This document shows positions 25,517 to 33,643 of a stretch of DNA of 64,000 nucleotides, in pieces; the first letter of the stretch is position 1; the number at the start of each line of letters is the position of its first letter. The notes beneath the pieces were generated by a model that saw only the letters and a program-made list of their open reading frames with translations, was not told the origin of the DNA and did not search any database. The stretch lies in contig JACKHN010000010.1 in the NCBI GenBank assembly GCA_020638975.1, positions 1-64,000 of the forward strand. The letters are read 5' to 3'. Source of the DNA: Planctomycetaceae bacterium (GTDB taxonomy: Bacteria; Planctomycetota; Planctomycetia; Pirellulales; Pirellulaceae). Both the position numbers and the translations under genes were made by a program.

Positions 25517-26575
25517 TTAAGGAATCACTGCCGATGCCGCGGATCGCAGGCTGTCCTCGATCTGAGGCAGGCGAGCTTCGTACTGTTCGAGCTGTTCGAT
25601 CTTCGGCAAGATGGTCGCGATCTCGGCTTCGAGTGCGGCGATCTCTGACTGTATTTGGGCGCGGCGTTGCGCGTCCGGAGGCGGCGTGCCGCTCAATTCA
25701 TCTTGCAGATCTTGAATCCTTTGACGCATTCGTTGTACGACCGCTCGATACATCCCCAAGAAGTAGTTGGTCATCGTACGCGGCAAACGGCTGATCTCTC
25801 CCAAGCGGATATCGCCATCGGCCCCACGAATGTCCACCAGCGGTTCGACTTCGCGATCGTAGACGACTTGTGGGTCAAGCTCGCACATTCGACCAACCCG
25901 CGGATGGAAATCGACGTAGCCGCCAGTGTACCTGCGGATGTCGGCATCGCGGTCCAACACGGCGAGTGCTGAATAATGGGGAATCGACAAGACACTTTGC
26001 ACGGCCATACTGAACGCCCGTGGCAAACTCGGATCGGTACGGGGCAACTGATAAAGTACCAGTGTCCGGCGGTACATATTTGGAATGCCCATCATCGCCG
26101 AACTCCACTGTCGGTCGATCAGCGGCGTATCGACATCGCCGCTCTCGAAACTCCCGATCCGAGGCAGCAACGGAAACTGGCGGTTGACCTCGGAAACGCC
26201 TTTGATGGCTCCACGCGTTGGATCGAGGACGGGTCGGACGACGAACCCGTTCGGAATCGGGCCTCGGACAACCGGATGATCGATTTCGGGAATATTGAGC
26301 AAGTCGGGTGCGGTATCTGGCTCGGTTGTCATGCCCGCGTCGGCAGGCCAATACGGTCGGGTTGGTGGTGATTCGGTCGCGGCGTTGCGTGGCCATCGAG
26401 TACGCCAAACTGCATGTTGCGAGACAATCTCGCTCCGCACACGCCACGTTGCCATCGTGCCGTAGTTCACCATCAATGCCATGACGAACAGCAACACAGG
26501 CAGCCACAGTACAAACTCCAAAGGAGCAAGTCCCTTACGCTTTCGTAACTTCAAATCTGAAATCTGAAATCGCAA
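25517..26575 (-). CDS. TadE-like pseudopilin/assembly protein with coiled-coil C-terminus
   Basis: About 352 residues. The N-terminal hydrophobic helix APLEFVLWLPVLLFVMALMV follows a basic stretch (LRKRKG), the TadE pattern. The last ~55 residues (MRQRIQDLQDELSGTPPPDA and beyond) predict a coiled coil. The open frame extends 210 nt into the upstream gene, so a start after that gene's stop is needed; TTG at 26575, 8 nt after AGGA, is the best candidate. The leader codes for a short slipped repeat (gatttcagatttcagattt). Secreted or membrane-anchored component of the tad system. Confidence 0.7.
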   Translation of the reverse strand: MRFQISDLKLRKRKGLAPLEFVLWLPVLLFVMALMVNYGTMATWRVRSEIVSQHAVWRTRWPRNAATESPPTRPYWPADAGMTTEPDTAPDLLNIPEIDHPVVRGPIPNGFVVRPVLDPTRGAIKGVSEVNRQFPLLPRIGSFESGDVDTPLIDRQWSSAMMGIPNMYRRTLVLYQLPRTDPSLPRAFSMAVQSVLSIPHYSALAVLDRDADIRRYTGGYVDFHPRVGRMCELDPQVVYDREVEPLVDIRGADGDIRLGEISRLPRTMTNYFLGMYRAVVQRMRQRIQDLQDELSGTPPPDAQRRAQIQSEIAALEAEIATILPKIEQLEQYEARLPQIEDSLRSAASAVIP

Positions 26576-26586
26576 ATCTAAAATTC

Positions 26587-28071
26587 CTAGTGATGACTCA
26601 GCCAGCGAAAGTCTTCGACGCTTAACGAGTACAAATCGGGTGTATCGAATCCGGTCACGCCATTGATTTCGGGCGACACGCTTAAGATCGCCGGAATCGT
26701 CGACGTTGTGGCCGGCACGAGTTGCGTGGCCCAGTTTTGATTGATGAGATTCCAATCGTGTGGATACCAACCCCGAGATTGATAACCGATCGTCCACAGT
26801 TGTTCGCCGTTCTCCTCAGGATCTCGCGGCGGCGGTGGGGTGTCGGGTGTCGGCGGTCCCGGGAGCGGCAACCCTTCGCCAGGCACTCCGCCAATCGTCC
26901 CGGCAGCAGGTATGGATGAACCGGGGTAGATCTTGAGCAACCGACGTCGCGGGACGAACAGCATGGTTTCTGAATAAGCTTGCGTATCCGTGGCGACGGG
27001 GTTTCGAAACACGCCAGGGACCATATTGTTGAGTTGCTGGCGGTAAACGACACCCACGAACATAAAGTCAGTTTCGAGATGCGAGTTCACGTCCGCGATG
27101 TCGTTCCGTTCATCGCGTATCTGAAACGGCAAGTTCGTGGCGGGGTACTCTACCTCCAACAGTCGAGTCAGTTGGCCGCAAGTAAAGATTCGCCACAAGT
27201 TGCTGAATTGAGACATCTTGCCCAGGACGTCGAAAGAGTGCAGCGATTCGTTGTTCCAATCGCGGAGATAACGGCGTGCGAGTTGTTCGCGTTGAACTCG
27301 TGCCGTGCGAAAGTAGCGATCCTGATCGAGCGTTACATCCATGACGGGATCGACGACAGGCAACGTACGTCGCGACATCTCGCCAATACCGCCCACCGGA
27401 TCGACATTCGTTCGCCACATGACCGCTCGCAGTTCGGTGTTCACGGGCCAAGCCTGCCCATGCCGTCGAGCGACTTCATCGGCGGCGTACTGCACCATGA
27501 CGGGCGTGGCGTCTGTCAACGATCGTTGAAACTCGGGAATCATTCGCTGGGCGAGAATTTCCTCGAATACGGGCAGCATCATTTCGGCGGCTGCATAGGA
27601 CCACTCGCTGAACGTGAAGACCATGTCTCGCTCAGCGGGGACCTTCTCTTCAATGGCATATCCCAGTTGATCAAAGGGTGGAAACTCCGAGCCCTGAAAG
27701 GCCGGTGCGACTCGTTCCCAGTTGTTGAGGATTTCGGGCGTTAAGCTTTCAGAACTGCGATCGCGAGCCTCACGGAAATACGCCGTCAGCGCGAACACAT
27801 CGGAAAGTAGATGGTTCGTAAACGCCAGTGTGTTCATGTTGCGAGATAGCACGACACCGCCCGCATAAGTAGCGGAATCTGCTGCGTTTTGGAGCTTCAC
27901 CTTTTGATCGACTTGGCGAGCCGAGTTCATCACCATGCCCAGCAACAAAACCAGCATCATCAAAGCGAATACCGAGACGATGCTCAGCGACCCGCCTTCG
28001 TCGCGATGCAATGTATGCACGCGTCGACACAGGGTCGTGGAGGCGTTCAGGGTGCGGTTACGTCGCGCCAT
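26587..28071 (-). CDS. TadG-like protein
   Basis: A 494-residue protein. The N-terminus matches the putative Flp pilus-assembly TadE/G type: DEGGSLSIVSVFALMMLVLL (a membrane helix), then QVDQKVKLQNAADSATYAGG, a hallmark of TadG. The remainder is periplasmic, with a Pro/Gly-rich linker near 400 (LPLPGPPTPDTPPPPRDPEE). No von Willebrand factor motif is clear. Its start overlaps the upstream TadE stop by one base (TAATG), indicating coupled translation. Confidence 0.8.
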   Translation of the reverse strand: MARRNRTLNASTTLCRRVHTLHRDEGGSLSIVSVFALMMLVLLLGMVMNSARQVDQKVKLQNAADSATYAGGVVLSRNMNTLAFTNHLLSDVFALTAYFREARDRSSESLTPEILNNWERVAPAFQGSEFPPFDQLGYAIEEKVPAERDMVFTFSEWSYAAAEMMLPVFEEILAQRMIPEFQRSLTDATPVMVQYAADEVARRHGQAWPVNTELRAVMWRTNVDPVGGIGEMSRRTLPVVDPVMDVTLDQDRYFRTARVQREQLARRYLRDWNNESLHSFDVLGKMSQFSNLWRIFTCGQLTRLLEVEYPATNLPFQIRDERNDIADVNSHLETDFMFVGVVYRQQLNNMVPGVFRNPVATDTQAYSETMLFVPRRRLLKIYPGSSIPAAGTIGGVPGEGLPLPGPPTPDTPPPPRDPEENGEQLWTIGYQSRGWYPHDWNLINQNWATQLVPATTSTIPAILSVSPEINGVTGFDTPDLYSLSVEDFRWLSHH

Positions 28072-29075
28072 TAGTAGTCTTGCTCGGGTTCTTCGGGTTC
28101 AGGCGGCCCAGTCAAAGGCAAATCACCATGGAGCGATTGGATATACGGAAGCACGGACTTTTGACCTTCGTTGTTCAATCGCACTGTAGCCGACATCGGA
28201 TAAACGAAGATGCCGTTCTCGCGACGAATTCTCTCCGCAACGACATCTCGCGGCGAGGCGACGGTCGTGTCGCGACGAGGTGTTGATTTGGCGAGGAATC
28301 GGCCGGGGCCTGGCAACAACGCGAAGTTGTGATGGACGGTCACGATCAGTTGGTCCTGCCAACCGATCTCGTTGTCTTCAAACTCACTCGCGTCTGGCCA
28401 AGGCCGAATCAACGGCGGTTCGGTGTCCTTGTGGCGAACTTCAATTTCTACGTTGGTGTTGTGCAGCGCATACGCCAGCTTGTTTTGCAGACGAGCTGGG
28501 ATTCGAGTGTTGTTTGCCGACGCGGGCGACATTGCTAAGTAGGTTCGTTCGATAGCGGCGACCGCTGCGAGTCCTGAATCATCCATCGTGATTCCGGTGT
28601 CACGAGAAGGACAGATCGACATTAAAGCCGCCGCTGCCGCGAGTCGAACCTTTTCCGACTTAGGGCTATCAGGTGCGATCTCGTAAACAGCGAACAAATT
28701 TCCAGCTTCGTCGGTCGCGTCGCCCGTATAGATTCGATAGCTGATTCGATTCTCCGTTTCGTAATCATCTCCCAAAGAAGCCGGAATCCAAACGATCGCG
28801 GATCGTGCGGCGGCGAACGCCGAGTATTCGACCATCAATCGTCCAAGCGTCAATTGGCTGAGCTGGACGATGAACAGCATGATCATCACGAACAGCGGAA
28901 GTGTTAGCACGAAACTCAGACTTTGTACGGCACCGTGTTCGTCGCCGTGTAGCTTGCGAAGCTGAGGCAGTTGGAAGCGAGCACCGCTGATACCCATTAG
29001 CAAACGCAGCACGATTACCGAAGCGGCAATCCCAGCGACGAAAGGTGAGCAGGCGATGATTAGTTCACGGCTCAT
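28071..29075 (-). CDS. TadE-like protein
   Basis: About 334 residues with two hydrophobic segments: residues ~5-30 and the TadE-type helix after EHGAVQSLSFVLTLPLFVMI. This is followed by LGRLMVEYSAFAAARSAIVW, typical of TadE/TadF minor pseudopilins. The extra leading helix is unusual. A GTG at 29105, five bases after the stop of the preceding gene, is an alternative start that adds ten residues. Member of the tad operon. Confidence 0.75.
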   Translation of the reverse strand: MSRELIIACSPFVAGIAASVIVLRLLMGISGARFQLPQLRKLHGDEHGAVQSLSFVLTLPLFVMIMLFIVQLSQLTLGRLMVEYSAFAAARSAIVWIPASLGDDYETENRISYRIYTGDATDEAGNLFAVYEIAPDSPKSEKVRLAAAAALMSICPSRDTGITMDDSGLAAVAAIERTYLAMSPASANNTRIPARLQNKLAYALHNTNVEIEVRHKDTEPPLIRPWPDASEFEDNEIGWQDQLIVTVHHNFALLPGPGRFLAKSTPRRDTTVASPRDVVAERIRRENGIFVYPMSATVRLNNEGQKSVLPYIQSLHGDLPLTGPPEPEEPEQDY

Positions 29076-29110
29076 AGTGTGTTCGTGGCGCGGCTTTGCC
29101 AGCACCCTAC

Positions 29111-29692
29111 CTAGGCGAATAGCTCGACGAGTTGAAATCTTACGATGACGACGCCTACCAACGCGCTCGGCGCGAGAAACAATTCGGTCTTCAACGGCTC
29201 ACGCTCCTTCTCCGTCAGTTCAAACGTCGAGCCAAGTTTCCATCGATACCACGCGACTCGCATCACGCGGGTCGACAGAGTCCAAAAACCAAACCTCCAA
29301 ACCAGCGAGATCAGCGCCGCACATCCTCCCAGTACGAACGTCCACAACATCGCTTCTAGTCCAGACATGACTCCGAGATAAGCTCCGATCATCGCAATTA
29401 GCTTTACATCCCCGCCGCCAACGCCGCCAGGGAAAAAGACATAACAAACGATCATCATTGCACCACAGGCGAGCAGTCCAAAGAAACTATCGGGCCAGCT
29501 GATCACTCCGAGGGTGTCGACTTGTGTCTGCGATCCGTTTATGACGTCGATCCCGAGCAGCGTCGCCGCACCGCTCATCAACAACGCGGCGATCATTCCC
29601 GGGTAAGTAGTCCAGTTGTAGATTTTATGCTGGCGGATGTCGGTGAATGCTGACACCAGCAGCAGACCGACAAGCACCAACGTCATCACCAT
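29111..29692 (-). CDS. Prepilin peptidase (TadV/CpaA type)
   Basis: A 193-residue, very hydrophobic protein with about five membrane helices. The aspartyl protease motifs are present: first Asp in SAFTDIRQHKIYNWTTYPG, second in GGVGGGDVKLIAMIGAYLG (GxGDxKL). It would cleave the leaders of the Flp-type pilins encoded just upstream. Length is typical of the short A24A CpaA branch, which lacks the methylase half. Confidence 0.88.
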   Translation of the reverse strand: MVMTLVLVGLLLVSAFTDIRQHKIYNWTTYPGMIAALLMSGAATLLGIDVINGSQTQVDTLGVISWPDSFFGLLACGAMMIVCYVFFPGGVGGGDVKLIAMIGAYLGVMSGLEAMLWTFVLGGCAALISLVWRFGFWTLSTRVMRVAWYRWKLGSTFELTEKEREPLKTELFLAPSALVGVVIVRFQLVELFA

Positions 29693-29704
29693 GCTTGACC
29701 TTCG

Positions 29705-29995
29705 TTAAGCACCCGCGGCATCGTCCATCCCGCCTTCGAGTTCTTCCATGCCTTGGTTAAACCATGTTTTGATTCGCGGCCAGCCGAACTTGATGATGAA
29801 GATAAGGATTGGAATCGCAATGGCCGCAATGATCAGAATTGTCTCGATGCTCACGGCACCTCGCTCGTCACGGTGAATGCGACGTAGCAACCTCCCAATC
29901 GACGGGGCAGCGAGATGCGTTTCGTCGGCAGTCGTTGATTCGTGGGTGCTCATACCTTGAGAGGGCAATTCTTGCTGGGTCGTTGTCACAGTCAT
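29705..29995 (-). CDS. Flp-type pilin-like protein
   Basis: A 96-residue protein. A ~45-residue polar leader ends in RIHRDERGAVSIE, followed by the hydrophobic helix TILIIAAIAIPILIFIIKFG. The Gly-Ala-Val-Ser-Ile-Glu pattern with Glu near +5 fits a class III prepilin processing site at RG/AVSIE. It lies 12 nt upstream of the peptidase gene. Probable major or minor pilin. Confidence 0.75.
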   Translation of the reverse strand: MTVTTTQQELPSQGMSTHESTTADETHLAAPSIGRLLRRIHRDERGAVSIETILIIAAIAIPILIFIIKFGWPRIKTWFNQGMEELEGGMDDAAGA

Positions 29996-30011
29996 GTGCC
30001 TGCCGATTTAC

Positions 30012-30200
30012 CTACATAAAGGGCCAGGAAATAAGCACGCAAGTCATTTCGTAGACCAAGTTCATGATTCGCGGGCTAGCCCACAAAGCAAAGGCCGCCG
30101 CCGGCAACACAATCGCCAACAGCAATACATAGTCTAGCGTCGCCACGCCACGTCGCGGGCGGTTCGCTCGCCGAGATTTTAAGAATCCGGCACCTAACAT
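30012..30200 (-). CDS. Second small Flp-type pilin-like protein
   Basis: A 62-residue protein: basic leader (KSRRANRPRR), then GVATLDYVLLLAIVLPAAAF. Hydrophobic helix and Asp at +5/+6 in place of Glu resemble a Flp prepilin. First gene of the nine-gene tad operon. Its short length and position support a pilin, although the processing site is less canonical than in the next gene. Confidence 0.65.
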   Translation of the reverse strand: MLGAGFLKSRRANRPRRGVATLDYVLLLAIVLPAAAFALWASPRIMNLVYEMTCVLISWPFM

Positions 30201-30756
30201 GATCGTGCTATTCCCAGTGGTAGCTCACCTTGCCGCTAAAGCTTTATTGTACAAGACCTTGCGCTGAAGTCAAAACCACTCGGCGTCGTTCCCAGGGCCT
30301 TTCAGTTTTTCAAGCTGAGAGGTTTGTACGACGGGCCTCCGAGCCCGTCGATGAATCTAAGTCGTTGTTCGACGGGCTCGGAGGCCCGTCGTACATCCTG
30401 TGCAACTTCAACAAATGAAAAGCCCTGGCGTCGTTCCTTCGGTGAGTACCGGCAGCCCCATGGCATTCGTTGCACTCGTGTGATAGGTACGAGTACTTGG
30501 TCGTGTTGCTGGATCAATCGGAATCCAGTTTCCAACAATTCTTAAGTTACGGCGAATACCCGGTAACTTAGGACTCATCGAACCAAGCAATTCGTGCATC
30601 GGGCGACGCCGGTAACTATAGTAATAGCCACCGTACGCTGGCCCGGAGTCCTTTTACTTTTTACGATCCGATCTTGGGTCTAGCGGCAAGCGACTTCCGT
30701 CCTCTTCAAGGTGGATCGCGGTTCGTAGTTACGGCTCGTAGTTACAAAGGCATCCC
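30201..30756. other. Divergent intergenic region with MITE-like insert and hairpins
   Basis: About 556 bases between the tad operon and the YqiJ/flotillin operon, so promoters of both operons should lie here. It contains the palindromic unit at 30293-30426 and a smaller hairpin (taagttac / gtaactta, 30543-30570). A direct repeat cgtagttac lies just before the YqiJ start (around 30724-30747). No gene is seen. Confidence 0.6.
30293..30426. mobile_element. 134-bp MITE-like palindromic element
   Basis: The outer ends are imperfect inverted repeats (agggcctttcag... from 30294 against agggcttttca... read inward from 30426, about 19 of 23 matching). Inside are perfect 25-bp inverted arms at 30326-30350 and 30370-30394 (core cgacgggc-ctccga-gcccgtcg). 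The 11-bp sequence ggcgtcgttcc occurs directly on both sides (30282-30292 and 30427-30437), as expected of a target duplication. No coding capacity. Confidence 0.6.
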
Positions 30757-31392
30757 ATGAGCGAATTTATCGAGACAGCGTTCTCGCCAACCGTGATGCC
30801 GGCAACGATCTTGTTGCTCGTGGTGGCGTTGTATTGGCTGGTCGCGGTGTTTGGCGGACTCGGGCTCGACCTCCTCGATTTTGATTTGGACTTCGACGCC
30901 GATTTCGATGCCGACTCGAGTTTCGACACAATCATGAGCGCCGGGGCCGTTACGCTCCGTTTCCTGAATATTGGTCAGCTTCCAATTAATATATGGCTGA
31001 GCGTCTTTGCCATTGCGTTTTGGACAATCTCGATGCTCTGGCAATCATCGGAAGAGGTAACGGCCTTATTTTCGATCGTAACCATCGTCGTACGAAACGG
31101 CGCGGTGGCGCTGCTGCCGACAAAGTTGCTAACACAACCACTACGAGGAAAGTTTGAACCAATCGAGCCGGATACGGCGGAGGATTTGATCGACAGCGTC
31201 GGCGAGGTCACGACCGCGGAAGTGACTCCGCGCGGCGGGCAAGCCCGCTTCACGTCCGTTGCTTCGCCTCTGTTGCTGAACGTCCGATCGGCCCAAACCG
31301 TGTTGGCCAAAGGTGAACAAGTCCGCATCGTGGATTACGATCCGACCGCACACATTTACATCGTTGAAAGACTAAGTCAGAAAGAACTGTGA
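30757..31392 (+). CDS. YqiJ-like membrane protein with C-terminal OB-fold (NfeD-related)
   Basis: A 211-residue protein. A membrane helix at ~15-35 is followed by a very acidic stretch (DLLDFDLDFDADFDADSSFD). Further hydrophobic helices lie near 75-115 and a C-terminal beta-rich region (GEVTTAEVTPRGGQARF, GEQVRIVDYDPTAHIYIVE) resembles the OB-fold of NfeD/YqiJ. Such proteins are partners of flotillins and are usually encoded right next to them, as here (9-nt gap). Likely role: membrane microdomain or stress-related scaffold with the flotillin. Confidence 0.8.
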   Translation: MSEFIETAFSPTVMPATILLLVVALYWLVAVFGGLGLDLLDFDLDFDADFDADSSFDTIMSAGAVTLRFLNIGQLPINIWLSVFAIAFWTISMLWQSSEEVTALFSIVTIVVRNGAVALLPTKLLTQPLRGKFEPIEPDTAEDLIDSVGEVTTAEVTPRGGQARFTSVASPLLLNVRSAQTVLAKGEQVRIVDYDPTAHIYIVERLSQKEL

Positions 31393-31401
31393 GGGATAAA
31401 C

Positions 31402-33516
31402 ATGGATCCTTGGACAATCGCCGGAATTGCATTCGGCGGCTTCATTCTTTTTGTGATAGCCGCTCTTTTCGTCTTCGCGAACTTCTACAAAAAGGTCGGT
31501 CCGGAAGAAGCGCTTATTCGATCTGGACAGGGTGGATTGAATGCAGTGACCGGCAGTGGAATCATGGTCTATCCCGTGCTTCACCGTGTCGAACGCATGG
31601 ATCTTTCGGTCAAACGCATCGAGATCCATCGACGGGGCGAGGCGGGCTTGATTTGCAAAGACAACATTCGTGCGGATATTGAAGTCGCGTTCTTTGTTAG
31701 GGTGAACAACACGCGAGACGACATCTTGCAAGTCGCTCAATCACTGGGCTGCAAGCGTGCGTCCACTCGCGACGCACTGATCGAGCTATTTGATGCCAAG
31801 TTCTCCGAAGCATTAAAGACCGTTGGCAAGCAGTTTGACTTGGTCGAGTTGTTCGTCGAACGAGACAAGTTCAAGCTCGAAATCTTGAAAGTCATCGGGA
31901 CCGACCTGAACGGCTATGTCCTCGACGACTGTGCGATTGACTACTTGGAGCAGACGCCGGTCGACAAGCTGGACCCTCGCAACATCATGGACGCCGAGGG
32001 CATCAAGAAGATCACCGAGTTGACGGCTCGTGAGCACATTATCTCCAACGATATCAGTCGCGAGAAAGAAAAGACGATTCGCAAGCAGGACGTCGAGGCT
32101 CGCGAAGCGATCCTGGAACTCGACAAGCAACAAGCCGAAGCCGAAGAAAAGCAACGACGCGAAATCGCCGAGATCTCGGCACGTGAACGCGCACAGTCCG
32201 AAAAAGTCCAAGAGGAAGAACGGCTGAAATCCGAAGCGGCTCGCATCCGCACCGAAGAAGAGATCCGCATTGCGGAAGAGAACCGAGATCGTCAAATCCT
32301 CGTCGCTCAACGAAATAAAGAACGAACTGATGCCGTCGAGATCGAGCGGGTCGAACGGGATCGCATGCTCGAACAGACGGAACGGGAGCGATTGGTCGGT
32401 GTCGCTGAAGTCGAAAAGGAAAAGGCGATCGAAGTCGAACGCCGCAATATCCAAGAAGTGATCCGCGAGCGGGTGGTTGTCGAACGAGCGGTGGTCGAAG
32501 AGCAAGAACGAATCAAGGACACCGAAGCGTTTGCCGGTGCCGAGCGGAAGAAGAAGGTCACGATCACCGCCGCCGAAGAAGCGGCTCAACAATCGTTGGT
32601 CAAGGAAGTCAAAGCGGCCGAAGCCTCGAAGGCTGCCGCAACGTTGCTGGCCGACCAGGCTGTGATCGAAGCAGAAGCGAAACGTGCGGCGTCCGAAAAG
32701 CAAATGCAAGCCACTAAGATGTTGGCAGAGGCCAAGACAGCAGACGAAGCTGCCGTCGGACTGGCCGAAGCGAACGTCATGCTGGCGAAAGCCGACGCCA
32801 TCGAAAAGCACGGTACCGCCGAAGCCAACGTGACGCAAAAGAAAATGGTCGCCGAAGCCAAGGGGCAGGAAGCCAAGGCCGTCGCCATTGAGAAGGAAGG
32901 AACTGCCGAAGCGACCGTCCTGCACCTACGCTATTCGAGCGAAGCGAAAGGCATTCAAGAGAAGGCCGAAGCGATGAAGCTGTTCGACAGTGTCGGCAAG
33001 GAGCACGAAGAATTCAAGCTGCGACTGGAGAAGGACAAGGAAATCGAGATCGCCGCAATTCAAGCTCAGATCCCGATTGCGGAAGCTCAATCGCACATCG
33101 TCGGCGAAGCCATGAAGTCGGCTCGCATCGACATCGTGGGCGGCGAGAGCGACTTCTTCGAACGCGTTATCCAGTCCGTCAAGAGCGGCAAGGTCATCGA
33201 TCGATTTATGGACAACAGCCAGAATCTGACCGACGTCAAGAACACCTTCTTCAACGGCAATCCCGAGTATTTTCGCGATCGGTTGCGATCGTTGGTCAAC
33301 GAGTTGAACCTAAGCACGGACGACATCAAAGACCTCTCCATCGCCGCCTTGATCGGCAAGATGATGGGATTGGCCGGCAATGATGGGATTCGCAACGAGT
33401 TGGGACGGTTGTTGGGACTCGCCTCGCAGGCCGGTTTGATTGACGAACGCGTCAAGACGTTGAAACTCGATAGTGCGGGTGTGGCGTCGAAGGACGACGA
33501 AGAGTCGGAAGCGTAA
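31402..33516 (+). CDS. Flotillin/YqiK family protein
   Basis: A 704-residue protein. An N-terminal membrane segment (IAGIAFGGFILFVIAALFVF) is followed by the SPFH/PHB domain (~30-220; GSGIMVYPVLHRVERMDLSV, DNIRADIEVAFFVRVNNTRD). Long Ala/Glu/Lys-rich coiled coils (~220-600) and a globular tail complete it. Flotillins oligomerise on the inner face of the membrane and organise microdomains. The length exceeds E. coli YqiK (~550) because of the extended coiled coil. GAGGG precedes the start. It is the middle gene of a three-gene operon with the YqiJ-like protein and the giant ATPase. Confidence 0.92.
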   Translation: MDPWTIAGIAFGGFILFVIAALFVFANFYKKVGPEEALIRSGQGGLNAVTGSGIMVYPVLHRVERMDLSVKRIEIHRRGEAGLICKDNIRADIEVAFFVRVNNTRDDILQVAQSLGCKRASTRDALIELFDAKFSEALKTVGKQFDLVELFVERDKFKLEILKVIGTDLNGYVLDDCAIDYLEQTPVDKLDPRNIMDAEGIKKITELTAREHIISNDISREKEKTIRKQDVEAREAILELDKQQAEAEEKQRREIAEISARERAQSEKVQEEERLKSEAARIRTEEEIRIAEENRDRQILVAQRNKERTDAVEIERVERDRMLEQTERERLVGVAEVEKEKAIEVERRNIQEVIRERVVVERAVVEEQERIKDTEAFAGAERKKKVTITAAEEAAQQSLVKEVKAAEASKAAATLLADQAVIEAEAKRAASEKQMQATKMLAEAKTADEAAVGLAEANVMLAKADAIEKHGTAEANVTQKKMVAEAKGQEAKAVAIEKEGTAEATVLHLRYSSEAKGIQEKAEAMKLFDSVGKEHEEFKLRLEKDKEIEIAAIQAQIPIAEAQSHIVGEAMKSARIDIVGGESDFFERVIQSVKSGKVIDRFMDNSQNLTDVKNTFFNGNPEYFRDRLRSLVNELNLSTDDIKDLSIAALIGKMMGLAGNDGIRNELGRLLGLASQAGLIDERVKTLKLDSAGVASKDDEESEA

Positions 33517-33531
33517 TCGATGCGGCGCGAG

Positions 33532-33604
33532 GGGGTCGGGAGTCTTTTTCGGTCGAACGTGTTTCCAATTGAATTCGGTTAGGCCGAAAAAGACTCCCGA
33601 CCCC
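33532..33604. repeat. 73-bp palindromic repeat, copy 2
   Basis: Arms 33532-33552 and 33584-33604 are perfect reverse complements, identical to the arms of copy 1, with a 31-nt loop. It separates the flotillin and ATPase genes. Confidence 0.92.
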
Positions 33605-33643
33605 GTCACGTTCACACCGCTCAATGCAAGACAACGTAGATCC

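Noticed and set aside
33473..33643. 57 extra codons in front of the giant ATPase
   Set aside because: They overlap the end of the flotillin gene and run through the 73-bp palindrome; the ATG at 33644 gives a sensible protein start.
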